From assembly GCA_032158295.1 (NCBI GenBank), contig CM063243.1, positions 13,608,931 to 13,672,930 of the forward strand: DNA of 64,000 nt, in the 5' to 3' direction. The DNA is from Pycnopodia helianthoides. Lineage: Eukaryota > Echinodermata > Asteroidea > Forcipulatida > Asteriidae. Below the pieces are notes generated by a model, which was given only the letters and a program-made list of their open reading frames with translations, made no database searches and was not told the DNA's origin. Below, one piece after another: positions 59,001 through 59,769 of this stretch. Numbering within the stretch: the first letter of the stretch is position 1; the number at the start of each line of letters is the position of its first letter. Made by a program: the position numbers and the translations under genes.

Positions 59001-59712
59001 GAACTAACAAAATCATAAGATTTCTTAAACTGGCATGGTAAGATTTTATAAGGATCCTTCGGAAAAAAAACTTACGAAATGTCTCCACCACTGTTCATGA
59101 TCTCAGGTACATTGATTGACTCCCGTATCTCCTTGGGGGATGGCTGCTTCTGGACCTCCAGCACCATTCTCGCCCCCTTGTTGTTGTCTTTGCTGATTGA
59201 CGCGGGTACGACGGGCGGCTTCCCAGCTGGGTTGGCCCCCGCCTTGCTGCTCCCACTGGCAAAAGAGCTCTGGCTTGAGGCGACGGAGGAGCCCCGTTTG
59301 TTTGTCTGGACTGATGAGGATTTGGAAGCCTGGGTACTAGATGTTGTGTTTTCCAGTTTGCCCTGGGCCAACGGCTCTCTGTCCTGATTGTCTGTTTTGG
59401 CAGCACTTCTCATTACACCGGCTGGAAAGAAGAGAGAGAAAGTTTGTTATTTCATGGACATGTTAGGTTACACAAAGTGTGGATACCGGTATTTGACAAT
59501 TACCAATGTTGTCACGGTACACTTGCTTTAACACACATCCTCTCCAATGCTTCTTGCAAATGCAGAGCGGGGGAAAACTTACCACTAAACATTCTCTTGA
59601 TGCCTGGGAAGCGTTGCCGCACCTTGCTTCGTGCTTGCTTCCGTCCCGAGGCATTCTCCCGGTGAGGAGCTTCCGCATAAACAGACCAGATGTTCCTCAA
59701 GCTCTCTATCAG
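1803..59712 (-). CDS. TTLL5: TTLL5 tubulin polyglutamylase, 3' part of gene (nine exons, 5' end outside window)
   Basis: Minus-strand spliced gene: join of 59712-59583, 59421-59076, 58377-58257, 57550-57404, 55926-55805, 54132-53897, 42863-42696, 11743-11064 and 1985-1803. All eight internal junctions have AG acceptor and GT donor bases, and the phases fit, giving 2133 nt (710 codons plus stop). The order of conserved blocks matches vertebrate TTLL5 downstream of the catalytic TTL domain. TTLL5 is known to add glutamate side chains to tubulin at cilia, flagella and centrosomes; the vertebrate C-terminal region also binds nuclear-receptor coactivators. The ATP-grasp catalytic domain and microtubule-binding part must lie upstream, beyond 64000. 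The introns are large and repeat-rich, up to 31 kb. Identification rests on remembered family sequence, but agreement across several exons makes another TTLL member unlikely. No promoter is visible because the 5' end is missing. Confidence 0.93.
2113..2285. mobile_element. CAGGCCTG-family short inverted-repeat element, copy 1 (diverged)
   Basis: The segment runs from ATCAGGTCTGATGCTTC to GAAAGTATCACTCCTG. Inside are words found in every copy: GCCTCCATGCCCC, CATTGCCCTGGTGCCCCTTG, and a stretch of A/T-rich sequence ending in TGCCTTGCCCTTAC. The ends are imperfect inverted repeats of each other. The best preserved copy, with perfect 15-bp ends, is at 62840-62979. Confidence 0.7.
3146..3189. repeat. 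Perfect 20-bp-stem palindrome
   Basis: CATTCCAATCTCATCTCAGT at 3146-3165 is followed by the four bases CCAA and then its exact reverse complement to 3189. Any RNA or single strand across it would form a 20-bp hairpin with a 4-base loop. It has no second copy in the window. It could be a young palindromic insertion or a local fold-back duplication; the loop is too short for a typical microRNA precursor. Confidence 0.85.
4331..4986 (+). other. Possible plus-strand exon pair of an unidentified gene
   Basis: Two exon-like pieces sit on the strand opposite TTLL5. The first, about 4328-4375, follows CCTTCATTTCAG and ends at a GTAATT donor. The second, about 4893-4986, follows TTCCACTGACAG and ends at GTGAGA. 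In one reading the phases fit and the second piece encodes DHGHETSPVEIDFRADKIVL followed by NGTLKEEPVSIK, which looks more like real protein than random translation. I do not recognise the protein, no start or further exons were found, and chance remains possible. Confidence 0.2.
5373..5662 (+). mobile_element. tRNA-derived SINE (family 1), copy 1
   Basis: The 5' part has pol III promoter boxes: TTGGCGTAATGATATC (box A-like) and CCGGTTCAAATCACACC (box B). A body containing CCTGCCTGATTGCGTGGG, TCCCTGGAATATTTCTCT and CTCTCCACGGGGTTCTTGG follows, then a 3' tail of the ATGAAATGAAA kind. It is nearly identical in layout to the copy at 52490-52775. Confidence 0.88.
6205..6595 (+). mobile_element. 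tRNA-derived SINE (family 2, AAAGCGC tail), copy 1
   Basis: The tRNA-like head contains TTGGATTCGAGCCCCGGTCC (box B). It is followed by the family signature GTCCTTAAGCGAGACACTAA, the CGTAAAGCCGTAGGTCCCGT block, AGAGAAGGGGCTCGCC, and an AGCACCTTG...CAAGGTGCT mini-hairpin. It ends in a GATAAAGCGCAATATAAAAA tail. The same blocks recur in order at 51673-52060 and, reversed, at 34330-34585, 42975-43305 and 56305-56600. Confidence 0.88.
7681..7745. repeat. 12-bp minisatellite (TTCCAAAACACG)
   Basis: About five units of TTCCAAAACACG, with variants such as TTGCAAAACACG and TTCCAAAACAGG, run from the end of a T/A-rich stretch. No function is apparent. Confidence 0.85.
8205..8290 (-). mobile_element. 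tRNA-like SINE fragment
   Basis: On the minus strand this reads as a tRNA-like sequence: box A-like GTGGTCAAACAGTTG and box B GGGTTCGAATCCCACC. The acceptor ends do not form a clean 7-bp stem, so it is better read as a SINE head or tRNA pseudogene than as a working tRNA gene. Confidence 0.55.
9375..9450 (-). mobile_element. tRNA-like SINE fragment
   Basis: The minus strand reads GGCCTCTCGTCATCTAGTGG, TTAAGACATTTGCTCTAGAA and GGGTTCAAATCCCGCCC, giving box A and box B in proper spacing. It resembles a Glu- or Ser-type tRNA head of a SINE. No CCA end or clean acceptor stem is visible. Confidence 0.55.
10635..10960 (-). mobile_element. Dispersed repeat (ATAAAGATGGTCATGG family), copy 1
   Basis: It shares TTCACAGATTTACACATAAC, GGTATAAAGATGGTCATGGT, a T/A-rich core and CGTGTCCAAAACCCGATGTT with the segment at 38013-38215 and, in the other orientation, 20345-20578. 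It begins close to an AAAGGGTGCGTACAACATTGG end. The encoding capacity is nil, and the class is unknown. Confidence 0.7.
11064..11743 (-). CDS. TTLL5: TTLL5 exon h (large Ser/Gln-rich exon, LQRLARRQAVRQYS motif)
   Basis: At 680 nt this is the longest exon. It opens AARLFSESSQQAIQEALQRL then ARRQAVRQYSASSSQNQNVV, matching vertebrate TTLL5 ELQRLAEKQAARQYSPSS. A long Ser/Asn/Gln-rich disordered region follows. It closes with a helical Lys/Gln stretch (LQEKKQISHDMTQLSKIKHQ) that parallels the vertebrate LQQLEQQKLQSRQ segment. The acceptor is TTTAACAG and the donor GTACGT follows a Lys codon in phase 0. In vertebrates this part of TTLL5 contributes to coactivator binding; whether that applies here is unknown. 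Confidence 0.95.
13269..13460. mobile_element. GGGCCC-family MITE-like element, copy 2
   Basis: The left end is GGGCCCAATTTCATAGAGCT and the right end CTGCTTAAGCTGCTGCATGA then AATGGGACCC, forming an imperfect inverted repeat. The interior includes GGTTACCAGCCAAAATGCCA and GACTGGTTTCCTGCTCAGTT. It has the opposite internal orientation to the copy at 1015-1208. Confidence 0.88.
15711..15896. mobile_element. GGGCCC-family MITE-like element, copy 3
   Basis: It starts CTTATAGAGCTGCTTAAGC and ends TTAAGCAGCTCTATGAAATT then GGGCCC. The interior has AAGGTTACCAGCCAAACTAC and TGGGACTGGTCTCCTGCTCA. The left GGGCCC end is eroded and the right end is intact. Confidence 0.88.
16880..17092 (+). mobile_element. 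LINE-type 3' end with (TGAT)n tail
   Basis: A segment ending CTGTGGAAATAAACTGATT runs into about seven perfect GATT units (17057-17090). A microsatellite tail directly after an AATAAA-like word is the usual 3' terminus of several non-LTR retrotransposons. The 5' limit is uncertain and no reverse transcriptase is present. Confidence 0.5.
17674..17708. repeat. (CT)n microsatellite
   Basis: An almost uninterrupted CT run, preceded and followed by other C-rich tracts. The flanks carry additional poly-C runs near 17780. Confidence 0.9.
19746..19898. mobile_element. GGGCCC-family MITE-like element, copy 4 (internal deletion)
   Basis: It opens AAGAGCTGCTTAAGCAGAAA and contains ACCAGTCACAAATTGTACAT and GGCCGGTAACCTTATTCTGG. 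It jumps to AATGAAATTGGGCCC at the right end, skipping the segment between TTTTGT and the terminal repeat seen in full copies. Confidence 0.85.
20090..20578 (+). mobile_element. Dispersed repeat (ATAAAGATGGTCATGG family), copy 2
   Basis: The right part (20345-20578) is the reverse complement of the segment at 10635-10800: CCGTGACCGTCTTTATACTG, then GTTATGTGCAAATCTGTGAA and GTTATGCACGCCCTTTAA. The left part (20190-20290) shares a GATACCGG...TACATG block with the TTLL5 intron at 59445-59510. The element boundary is therefore approximate. Confidence 0.6.
23239..23620 (-). mobile_element. Dispersed repeat (TTTGGTAATTACTCC family), copy 1
   Basis: The reverse complement reads CTTTGGTAATTACTCC...AATGACCATAAAAACTGACT, GGTAAGAAGCACTGCAGATG, a central hairpin TGAGAAACGTTTCATGCATG..., and CGAATGGTTCCGAAAACCG. 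The same order is seen at 37528-38012. The ends carry TTAAAGGCA-like sequence. No coding content is evident. Confidence 0.75.
23669..23827. mobile_element. GGGCCC-family MITE-like element, copy 5 (degraded)
   Basis: It retains AATTATGCTTACAAGAACAA, GGTTACCAGACAAATTACTG, TGACTGGTATCCTGCTTTAG and a right end CAGCACTATGGGCCC. The left terminal repeat is largely lost, which marks it as an old copy. Confidence 0.75.
24590..24990 (-). mobile_element. tRNA-derived SINE (family 2), diverged copy
   Basis: The minus strand carries a box B-like GGGTTTGAATCCCAGTCG followed by the family signature (GACACTTATGGTCTCGGGGC, AGACACTTC) and an AATTGCTTCTCATCGCCCAG block shared with 39660-39900. A 169-codon plus-strand frame across it is a by-product of the repeat and has no protein features. 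Confidence 0.55.
26352..26514. mobile_element. CAATAGACC-family MITE-like element, copy 1
   Basis: The 163-bp element has inverted ends CAATAGACCTTAT / ATAAGGTCTATTG. Inside are GACGTAATTTGAGTAGGGCG, CCTTCGGCTAGAGGTCAAAA, CATTGGCCGATTCTGTGCGC and GTGACGTCAT near the far end. Two further copies at 33363-33522 and 44808-44986 carry the same blocks in the other orientation. Confidence 0.88.
26629..27012. repeat. G-rich 12-bp satellite (GGGGGAGGGGCT)
   Basis: About thirty units of GGGGGAGGGGCT with small length variants (GGGGAGGGGCT, GGGGGGAGGGGCT). Each unit has two G-runs of four or more, so the plus strand can form many G-quadruplexes and the minus strand is C-rich. The TTLL5 transcript is read from the plus strand as template, so its pre-mRNA would be C-rich here. 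Low-complexity open frames across it are not genes. Confidence 0.97.
28332..28795. mobile_element. GGGCCC-family MITE-like element, copy 6, split by another insertion
   Basis: The left part (28332-28500) runs GGGCCCAACTTCATAGAGCT to CTTTTTGTGCTTTT. The expected right terminus, GCAGCTCTATAAAATTGGGCC, appears only at 28773-28793. The 270 bases between are foreign to the family and have their own inverted ends (see next entry). The element was interrupted after it inserted. Confidence 0.85.
28503..28771. mobile_element. Nested inverted-repeat element inside copy 6
   Basis: The left end ACACGTTGACTGCCGGTCAT...ATATTCGTAGG and the right end ATATACTCGTAGGCGGCAGT...CAGCGTGATG are inverted, imperfect repeats of about 30 bp. 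Flanks ATTA and ATGA may be a decayed target duplication. No other copy lies in the window. Confidence 0.65.
29087..29489. other. Open stretch of unknown origin beside copy 1
   Basis: Both strands are open for about 120 codons (plus 29136-29489, minus 29087-29461). No motif, signal or splice context supports either frame, and no family comes to mind. It is recorded only because two overlapping long frames are uncommon in this A/T-rich intron. Confidence 0.15.
29601..29839. mobile_element. AGAGCGCCGAAGGC-family inverted-repeat element, copy 1
   Basis: The ends are ATTATAGAGTGCCAAAGGCG...CAAGATGGG and CCCATCTTAGGCCTTCGGCG...CTCCATAAT, an imperfect inverted repeat of about 32 bp. The interior has GGCGCCATTTCAGCAAGC, GATAGCAATGGTCAAATTGT and AAAAGAGTTGCTTACTGAAA, all shared with 48075-48317. 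The element is about 240 bp. Confidence 0.85.
32482..32506. repeat. (AAAT)n run after a poly-C tract
   Basis: A poly-C run near 32470 is followed by AAAAAAAATAAATAAATAAA. It follows a TCTAAAGCGCTTTTACAAGA segment resembling a family 2 SINE tail, so it is probably the tail of an old SINE copy. Confidence 0.6.
33363..33522. mobile_element. CAATAGACC-family MITE-like element, copy 2
   Basis: The ends are CAATGGACCTTATGCA and TGCATAAGGGCTATTG. The interior has GGCCAATGAGCAACCTTCTT, TTGACCTCTAGCCGAGGGCG, CCCTACTCAAATGACGTCAT. It is the inverse orientation of copy 1. Confidence 0.88.
33540..33660. mobile_element. Two tRNA-like fragments in opposite orientation
   Basis: A minus-strand box B (CAGGATTCGAACCAGCC) lies just before a plus-strand tRNA-like run (CTCGTGGTCAGACACCTGCT, CTAGAATGACAGGGGTCGTG, GGTTTGAATCCAAACC). 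It looks like two SINE heads that landed side by side; neither folds as a clean tRNA. Confidence 0.5.
34330..34585 (-). mobile_element. tRNA-derived SINE (family 2), minus copy
   Basis: Reverse-strand blocks in order: box B GCGGGTTTCGAATCCCGGCC, GTGTCCCTGAGCAAGACACT, ACGTAAAGCCGTAGGTCCCG and AGTAGGGGTCTACCCCGGTG. A 159-codon plus-strand frame (34332-34811) is an antisense by-product of this SINE. Confidence 0.85.
35095..35160 (+). mobile_element. Truncated tRNA-like fragment (family 3)
   Basis: GATAGCTCAGTTGACAGAGC (box A) is followed after only a few bases by CAGTTCAAATCCCGTTCTAG (box B). The anticodon arm is missing, so it cannot be a tRNA gene. It belongs to the same group as 60352-60425 and 61058-61135. 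Confidence 0.65.
37528..38012 (+). mobile_element. Dispersed repeat (TTTGGGTAATTACTCC family), copy 2
   Basis: Blocks GGGTACACCTTTGGGTAATT, ACTCCACAAATTAATGACCA, GACTTGGTAAGAAGCACTGC and CCGAACGGTTCCGAAAACTA are in the same order as the reverse complement of 23239-23620. A central hairpin, CTGAGAAATGTTTCTGCATG-AAACATTTCTCAG, is intact. This copy is longer because it contains an internal 84-bp tandem duplication. Confidence 0.8.
37701..37868 (+). repeat. 84-bp exact tandem duplication inside the repeat
   Basis: The unit starting TTTCTGCATGAAACATTTCT at 37701 repeats at 37785 without visible differences through to CCGCTCCAGATTT. Since 84 is divisible by three, open frames across it show a 28-residue repeat, but nothing suggests a protein. 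Absence of divergence points to a recent event. Confidence 0.95.
38013..38215 (-). mobile_element. Dispersed repeat (ATAAAGATGGTCATGG family), copy 3
   Basis: It contains TTCACAGATTTGCACATAAC, GGTATAAAGATGGTCATGGT and AGTCCAAAACCCAATGTACG as in 10635-10960. It abuts the preceding repeat directly, with AAAGGGCAAT between them, so the two may be parts of one composite element. Confidence 0.75.
38878..39035. mobile_element. CAGGCCTG-family element, copy 2
   Basis: It has perfect 13-bp inverted ends, CAGGCCTGGAATT and AATTCCAGGCCTG. The interior has AGAGGGCAAGGCCATTTTCA, TTGAAGGGGCACCAAGGCCA and GGGCAACGGAGGCCATGGCC. It is about 158 bp and non-coding. Confidence 0.9.
39347..39510. repeat. Palindromic element with internal 40-bp duplication
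   Basis: Outer arms TGTGCTCC...AAACCCACATCAAACCT and AGTGGGTTTGATGTGTGTTT...GGAGCACA are inverted. Between them a 40-bp unit, CACATCAAACCTCCATCAGA followed by AGGTTTGATCACATCTTGAT, occurs twice (from about 39363 and 39403), each unit itself containing an ATCAAACCT / AGGTTTGAT hairpin. Confidence 0.8.
39545..39897 (-). mobile_element. tRNA-derived SINE (family 2), minus copy
   Basis: The minus strand reads box B GTGTGGGTTCGAATCCTGGT, CATGACACTTGTATCCTTGA, GCAAGATGCTTTGCTATAAT, and near the end GATACGTTATTGTAAAATGT and TTTATAAGGACTAGAGATAT. The mid-section shares an AGAAGCAATT block with the diverged copy at 24590-24990. Confidence 0.75.
39980..40241. repeat. Purine-only 10-bp satellite (GGGGGAAGGA)
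   Basis: About 25 units of GGGGGAAGGA, with occasional GGGGGA insertions, make an all-purine plus strand of about 260 bp. Such mirror-symmetric purine tracts can form triplex DNA and the G-runs can form quadruplexes. Like the array at 26629-27012, the purine strand is the template strand for TTLL5. Open frames of about 110 codons here are artefacts. Confidence 0.97.
40772..40809 (-). pseudogene. Truncated U2 snRNA copy
   Basis: The minus strand reads TCTCGGCCTTTTGGCTAAGA then TCGTGTGTAGTATC. This matches the 5' part of U2 snRNA, including the branch-site recognition word GTAGTA, with about two changes (AAGTGTAG in U2 is GTGTGTAG here). Similarity stops after this, before the Sm site, and the first bases of U2 are missing. 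It is a fragment, not a functional snRNA gene, and could be a retroposed truncated copy or the head of a snRNA-derived SINE. Confidence 0.85.
41272..41432. mobile_element. CAGGCCTG-family element, copy 3 (diverged)
   Basis: The blocks GGAGGCAGTCGCCTCGATCC, ATGCCCCTAGGCCTTGGTGC and CCCTCTGAAATGTTCCGGTA match 2113-2285, and an ATTTAGGCCTGTG end is visible. The left terminal repeat is lost. Confidence 0.7.
41920..42142. mobile_element. Related GGGCCC inverted-repeat element with different interior
   Basis: Ends GGGCCCACTTTCATGGCTCT...GCTTA and TAAGCAGAGCCATAAAAAGG...GGCC are inverted repeats. The ends resemble the GGGCCC family, but the interior (GCTCGTGCACGTGCGTACTC, AGAAAATCGGCGCTTACGCT) is unrelated. 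It may be a sister family using the same mobilising ends. Confidence 0.8.
42696..42863 (-). CDS. TTLL5: TTLL5 exon g (RPVSAK region)
   Basis: This 168-nt exon has phase 1 at both ends. It encodes GAGDASTPYAATQRSRPQST, then a Ser/Ala-rich stretch and AQAMRPRPVSAKTGHRDT. Vertebrate TTLL5 has a comparable SRPSSAKAG in the same relative position. The acceptor is TCAACAG and the donor is GTAGGTTG. It stands alone between an 11-kb intron upstream and a 31-kb intron downstream. The open frame around it runs on into intron sequence and a SINE (to 43305), but those flanks have no family match and lie outside the splice sites. Confidence 0.9.
42975..43305 (-). mobile_element. tRNA-derived SINE (family 2), minus copy
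   Basis: Reverse-strand order is box A-like GTGCACCGGACTCAAGCTC, box B TGTGGGTTCGAGTCCTGGTC, AACACTTGCATCATTGAGCG, the AAGCCGTTAGGTCCCCTGTG block, AGAGAAGGGGTTTGCCCCGG and a right part ending TGGGTCTCATGCTTCAAAC. It lies just 5' of TTLL5 exon g, so the open frame there mixes exon and SINE. Confidence 0.88.
44808..44986. mobile_element. CAATAGACC-family MITE-like element, copy 3
   Basis: Ends CGATAGAGCTTATGCA and CCTAAGGTCTATTG. The interior has GACGTCATCAAGCCGCCATC, TTGGCCAATGAACAGACTCT, GGGCGAGGGCGCCCTACTCA and AATGATGTCAGG. It is slightly longer than the other two copies. Confidence 0.85.
46569..46791. repeat. 111-bp tandem duplication
   Basis: The unit GGCAGCCTTACAAAAAAGCT...CATGTAAGG occurs twice with a period of 111 and only two or three differences. 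It is directly followed by a poly-G run (46800-46818). Confidence 0.92.
47459..47516. repeat. (AAACAGAC)n microsatellite
   Basis: About seven clean units of ACAAACAG are followed by AAACAAACAAG. It lies next to an A-rich, C-rich stretch. Confidence 0.93.
48075..48317. mobile_element. AGAGCGCCGAAGGC-family element, copy 2
   Basis: Ends ATTACAGAGCGCCGAAGGCA...CAAGATGGGG and CCATCTTGGGTCTTCGCCGC...TCTATACT are inverted. The interior GACGCCATTTCAGTAAGCAA and GATTATAACAAAATATTTGC match 29601-29839 in inverse order, as expected for an inverted-repeat element. Confidence 0.85.
48832..49015 (-). mobile_element. tRNA-derived SINE (family 2), 3' part only
   Basis: Contains ATATAGCGCTCAAATCCGTC (tail, reversed), AAGGTATGTGGAGCTACATT and GAAGTGTGAGACCTTTTTCA. 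The tRNA head is absent, consistent with 5' truncation during retroposition. The same right half occurs at 56365-56405. Confidence 0.75.
49623..49754. mobile_element. CAGGCCTG-family element, copy 4
   Basis: Left end CAGGGCTGGAATTTTATCTC, interior GGGGCAAGGCCATTTCTATT, AGGGGGCATTAAGGCCAAGA and CCAGGGCATC, with a GAGGCCATGG end. The right terminal repeat is lost. Confidence 0.78.
49840..50225 (+). mobile_element. GGGCCC-family fragment followed by LINE 3' end
   Basis: At 49840-49925 there is a short GGGCCC-family fragment (TTGGCTGGTCACCCATTTCT, GCTAAGCAGG). From about 49930 a T-rich segment runs to GGAGACCAGTAATTAACACT then GAAAGGGCCACCCAGCTGAA and an (AATA)n tail to 50225, which has the look of a non-LTR retrotransposon 3' end. 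No coding sequence remains. Confidence 0.55.
50240..50358. mobile_element. GGGCCC-family MITE-like element, copy 7 (left part)
   Basis: CCATTTCATAGAGCTGCTTA, AGCAGAAAACATTGCTTAAC, GATACCAGTCACAAATTGTA and GACATGGTAGTTTGGCCGGT match the family, then similarity stops abruptly at 50358 and the right end is missing. Confidence 0.85.
50565..50690. mobile_element. TTACGCAACT-family inverted-repeat element, copy 1
   Basis: Left end TTCAAAATCTTTTACGCAAC and right end AGTTGCAAGAAAAGTTTCAA are imperfect inverted repeats. Inside, GTCCACTTGTGCAA (50593-50606) and its exact complement TTGCACAAGTGGAC (50647-50660) form a 14-bp stem. The second copy is at 63434-63546. Confidence 0.82.
50988..51159. mobile_element. 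GGGCCC-family MITE-like element, copy 8
   Basis: Ends GGGCCCAGTCTCATAGAGCT and CTGCTTAAGCAGCTCCAATA...AATTGGGCC, interior AGAGTAAGGTTACCAACCAA and GTGACGGGTATCATGCTTAG. A near-complete copy. Confidence 0.87.
51200..51492 (+). mobile_element. LINE-type 3' end with (CTGAA)n tail
   Basis: A T-rich stretch leads to TATTGTCAATGCAAACTGAA and three CTGAA units at 51474-51488. The layout resembles the other retrotransposon 3' ends in this window. The 5' limit is a guess. Confidence 0.4.
51673..52060 (+). mobile_element. tRNA-derived SINE (family 2), plus copy
   Basis: CTGATCAGTCTGGGCTCAAG (box B region), TGTCCTTAAGCAAGACACCT, AAAGCCATAGGTCCTGTGTG, AGAGAAGGGGTTCGCCTCGG and the tail GATAAAGCACTATACAAGAA then ATTATTATTT. 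All blocks match 6205-6595 in order and strand. Confidence 0.9.
52490..52775 (+). mobile_element. tRNA-derived SINE (family 1), copy 2
   Basis: Box A TTGGCGTAGTGGTATC and box B CCGGTTCAAATCACACC are intact. The body CCTGCCTGATTGCGTGGG, TTCCTGGAATATTTCTCT and CTCTCCACGGGGTTCTTGG is followed by a clean ATGAAATGAAATG tail. This is the best preserved copy of the family. Confidence 0.92.
53424..53645 (-). mobile_element. tRNA-derived SINE (family 1), copy 3, minus strand
   Basis: The minus strand reads GGCTTAGGGTGGTTTCTCTC (box A-like), GACGCCGGTTCGAATCCCAC (box B), then GTCCCTACCTGATTTGTATG, GGTTTTCCTGCCACATCTAA, ending ATGAAATGAAATAAATCC. The head differs from copies 1 and 2, while the body and tail belong to the same family. 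Confidence 0.85.
53763..53850 (+). mobile_element. Penelope-like element terminal segment with hammerhead-like core
   Basis: CTGATGA at 53763-53769 is followed by an AGCA...TGCT hairpin and CGAAAGCTCATGCAG (53784-53798). TAGTTAGTCTTTAAGTGC comes next. CTGATGA-stem-CGAAA followed by a TTAGTCTNTAAGGTGC word is, as I recall, a recurrent pattern of Penelope-like retroelement ends that carry minimal hammerhead ribozymes. It lies just upstream (sense) of the intron edge, about 50 bases below TTLL5 exon f. No reverse transcriptase is present. Confidence 0.55.
53897..54132 (-). CDS. TTLL5: TTLL5 exon f (YTKQNKSASIFLG block)
   Basis: This 236-nt exon completes a Ser codon and encodes SESELEELLTTYTKQNKSAS then IFLGTGAAQANYKSMNDITA. 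The rest is Ser/His-rich (HPKGSASSTILHHRHNSGEG). The first part matches the vertebrate TTLL5 motif [20 protein letters not shown] followed by VFLG almost residue for residue. The acceptor is GATGCAG after a T-rich tract, and the donor is GTAGGT at 53891-53896. The exon ends with a single G, which the next exon completes to Gly. The tail is low-complexity and probably disordered. Confidence 0.97.
54351..54544. mobile_element. GGGCCC-family MITE-like element, copy 9
   Basis: Ends GGTCCAATTTCATACAGCTG and GCTTAAGCGGCTCTATGAAA...TCGGGCCC, interior CTAAGGTTACCCACCAAAAT and CGACTGATAGCCTACTCATT. It lies in the intron between TTLL5 exons e and f. Confidence 0.87.
54635..54735 (+). mobile_element. 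Retroelement fragment with hammerhead-like core, copy 2 (degraded)
   Basis: AAAGACGAGCAGAGTATGCT, GTCCTAAATGTCAAGAC, CTCAGAGCCAACACTCCTCC and ATTGTACCCGCAAGTGCACC align with 1578-1705. CTGAAGA has become CTCAAAGA and CGAAACGTC has become CTAAATGTC, so the ribozyme core is broken. Confidence 0.7.
55805..55926 (-). CDS. TTLL5: TTLL5 exon e (ETDQM charged region)
   Basis: This 122-nt exon begins in phase 0 with ETDQMDLRRKMDQKLGNHPK and ends ERFGQFTTVA plus two bases of a split codon. Joined to exon d it gives YNK-ETDQM; vertebrate TTLL5 reads YNK-ETEQM, with a Lys/Glu-rich stretch in the same position. The acceptor is TATTTCAG and the donor is GTAACT after AG. The composition is strongly charged and suggests a flexible or coiled segment. 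Confidence 0.95.
56305..56600 (-). mobile_element. tRNA-derived SINE (family 2), minus copy
   Basis: Reverse blocks: CTGGTGTTTCTGATCAGCAG, AGTGTGGGTTCAATTAGACG, TAAAGCTGTAGGTCCCGTGT, AGAGAAGGGAGCTCGCCTGG, and TCAAAATGTAGCTCCACATA; the tail contains CGCGGTATAAATGTGAAGTG. The GTCCTTAAGCAAGACACT signature is deleted between box B and the TAAAGC block. Confidence 0.85.
57056..57300. repeat. 45-bp tandem repeat, about five to six units
   Basis: The unit contains GTATAGTGCACAGTCGACTA then AAGTCGCCATTGGGGCTCAA and GCAGG. Five units are clear (starting near 57094, 57137, 57184, 57229 and 57274), with a degenerate one ahead. The period is divisible by three, so one plus-strand frame shows a 15-residue repeat (GIVHSRLKSPLGLKQ); this is not evidence of a gene. 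Confidence 0.93.
57404..57550 (-). CDS. TTLL5: TTLL5 exon d (RFLKRA / RRRILAKQL block)
   Basis: This 147-nt, phase 0-0 exon encodes 49 residues starting DLVLRFLKRAASNLQQPF and ending LADFVQIYNK, with PSRKLPPHDRRRILAKQL between. Vertebrate TTLL5 has the same succession (RFLKRAS.NLQ, VLPSR.L, ERRRILAHQL.DFI..YNK), making this the best-conserved block in the window. The acceptor is TTGTCAG at the 57551-57553 side and the donor is GTATGT at 57398-57403. The arginine-rich centre should be a charged helix. A 45-bp tandem repeat (57056-57300) lies about 100 bases into the following intron. Confidence 0.97.
57551..58256 (-). other. TTLL5 intron between exons c and d
   Basis: Mostly T-rich sequence ending in AATTGTAAAGCGCCTCGGGT...AATAAATCAAAT (57985-58030), which resembles the 3' end of a retroposon. 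A short CACCTTGTTTAC duplication lies at 58065-58097. No exon is seen. Confidence 0.45.
58257..58377 (-). CDS. TTLL5: TTLL5 exon c (KLQARQAF helix region)
   Basis: This 121-nt exon supplies one base to the preceding Ser codon, then encodes KLQARQAFATYLLRVQQRLL and an acidic tail ending ENDEQM. Vertebrate TTLL5 has a closely matching helix (VQARIAFSAYL...VQIRLM) followed by an acidic stretch ending EDEQM. The acceptor is CCCCAG after a T-rich tract, and the donor GTAGGG follows the Met codon in phase 0. The segment is predicted to be amphipathic and helical. This is one of the most diagnostic exons for the TTLL5 assignment. Confidence 0.95.
58378..59075 (-). other. TTLL5 intron between exons b and c
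   Basis: Contains a CAGGCCTG-family copy at about 58500-58640 (CTCAGGTCTGATACTTCTAA, AAGGCAATAACAAGGGGCAT) with a lost right end. The rest is unremarkable. Confidence 0.6.
59076..59421 (-). CDS. TTLL5: TTLL5 exon b (Ser/Thr-rich linker)
   Basis: This 346-nt exon begins by completing a split Ala codon, and it reads GVMRSAAKTDNQDREPLAQG. It continues through a Ser-rich, low-complexity, probably disordered segment (NKRGSSVASSQSSFASGSSK). It closes with QPSPKEIRESINVPEIMNSG and DIS. The acceptor follows a good pyrimidine tract (TTCTTTCCAG) and the donor is GTAAG at 59071-59075. The last codon is split two-to-one and the next exon supplies its third base, giving DIS-KLQAR; vertebrate TTLL5 has a similar LS-KVQAR join. 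The linker itself is poorly conserved, as expected for this part of the protein. Confidence 0.9.
59583..59712 (-). CDS. TTLL5: TTLL5 exon a (basic post-catalytic region)
   Basis: This 130-nt exon starts in phase 0 and ends with one base of a split codon. It encodes LIESLRNIWSVY and then a basic stretch (GRKQARSKVRQRF, GIKRMFS). The IESL motif followed by a basic region occurs at the same place in vertebrate TTLL5, just after the catalytic half. The donor is a strong GTAAGT (59577-59582). An in-frame TAG lies directly upstream, so the acceptor must be the TAG at 59713-59715, which has a weak pyrimidine tract. A better-looking TTTAG lies about 30 bases further upstream (near 59750), but it would put a stop codon in this frame. 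This is the least certain 5' boundary of the gene. The next upstream exon was not found in the window. Confidence 0.75.
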
Positions 59713-59769
59713 CTAGTTCCTGCATTACGGAATTGGCCACTTTCCTAAAGATAAAGATTTGGCAAAGGG

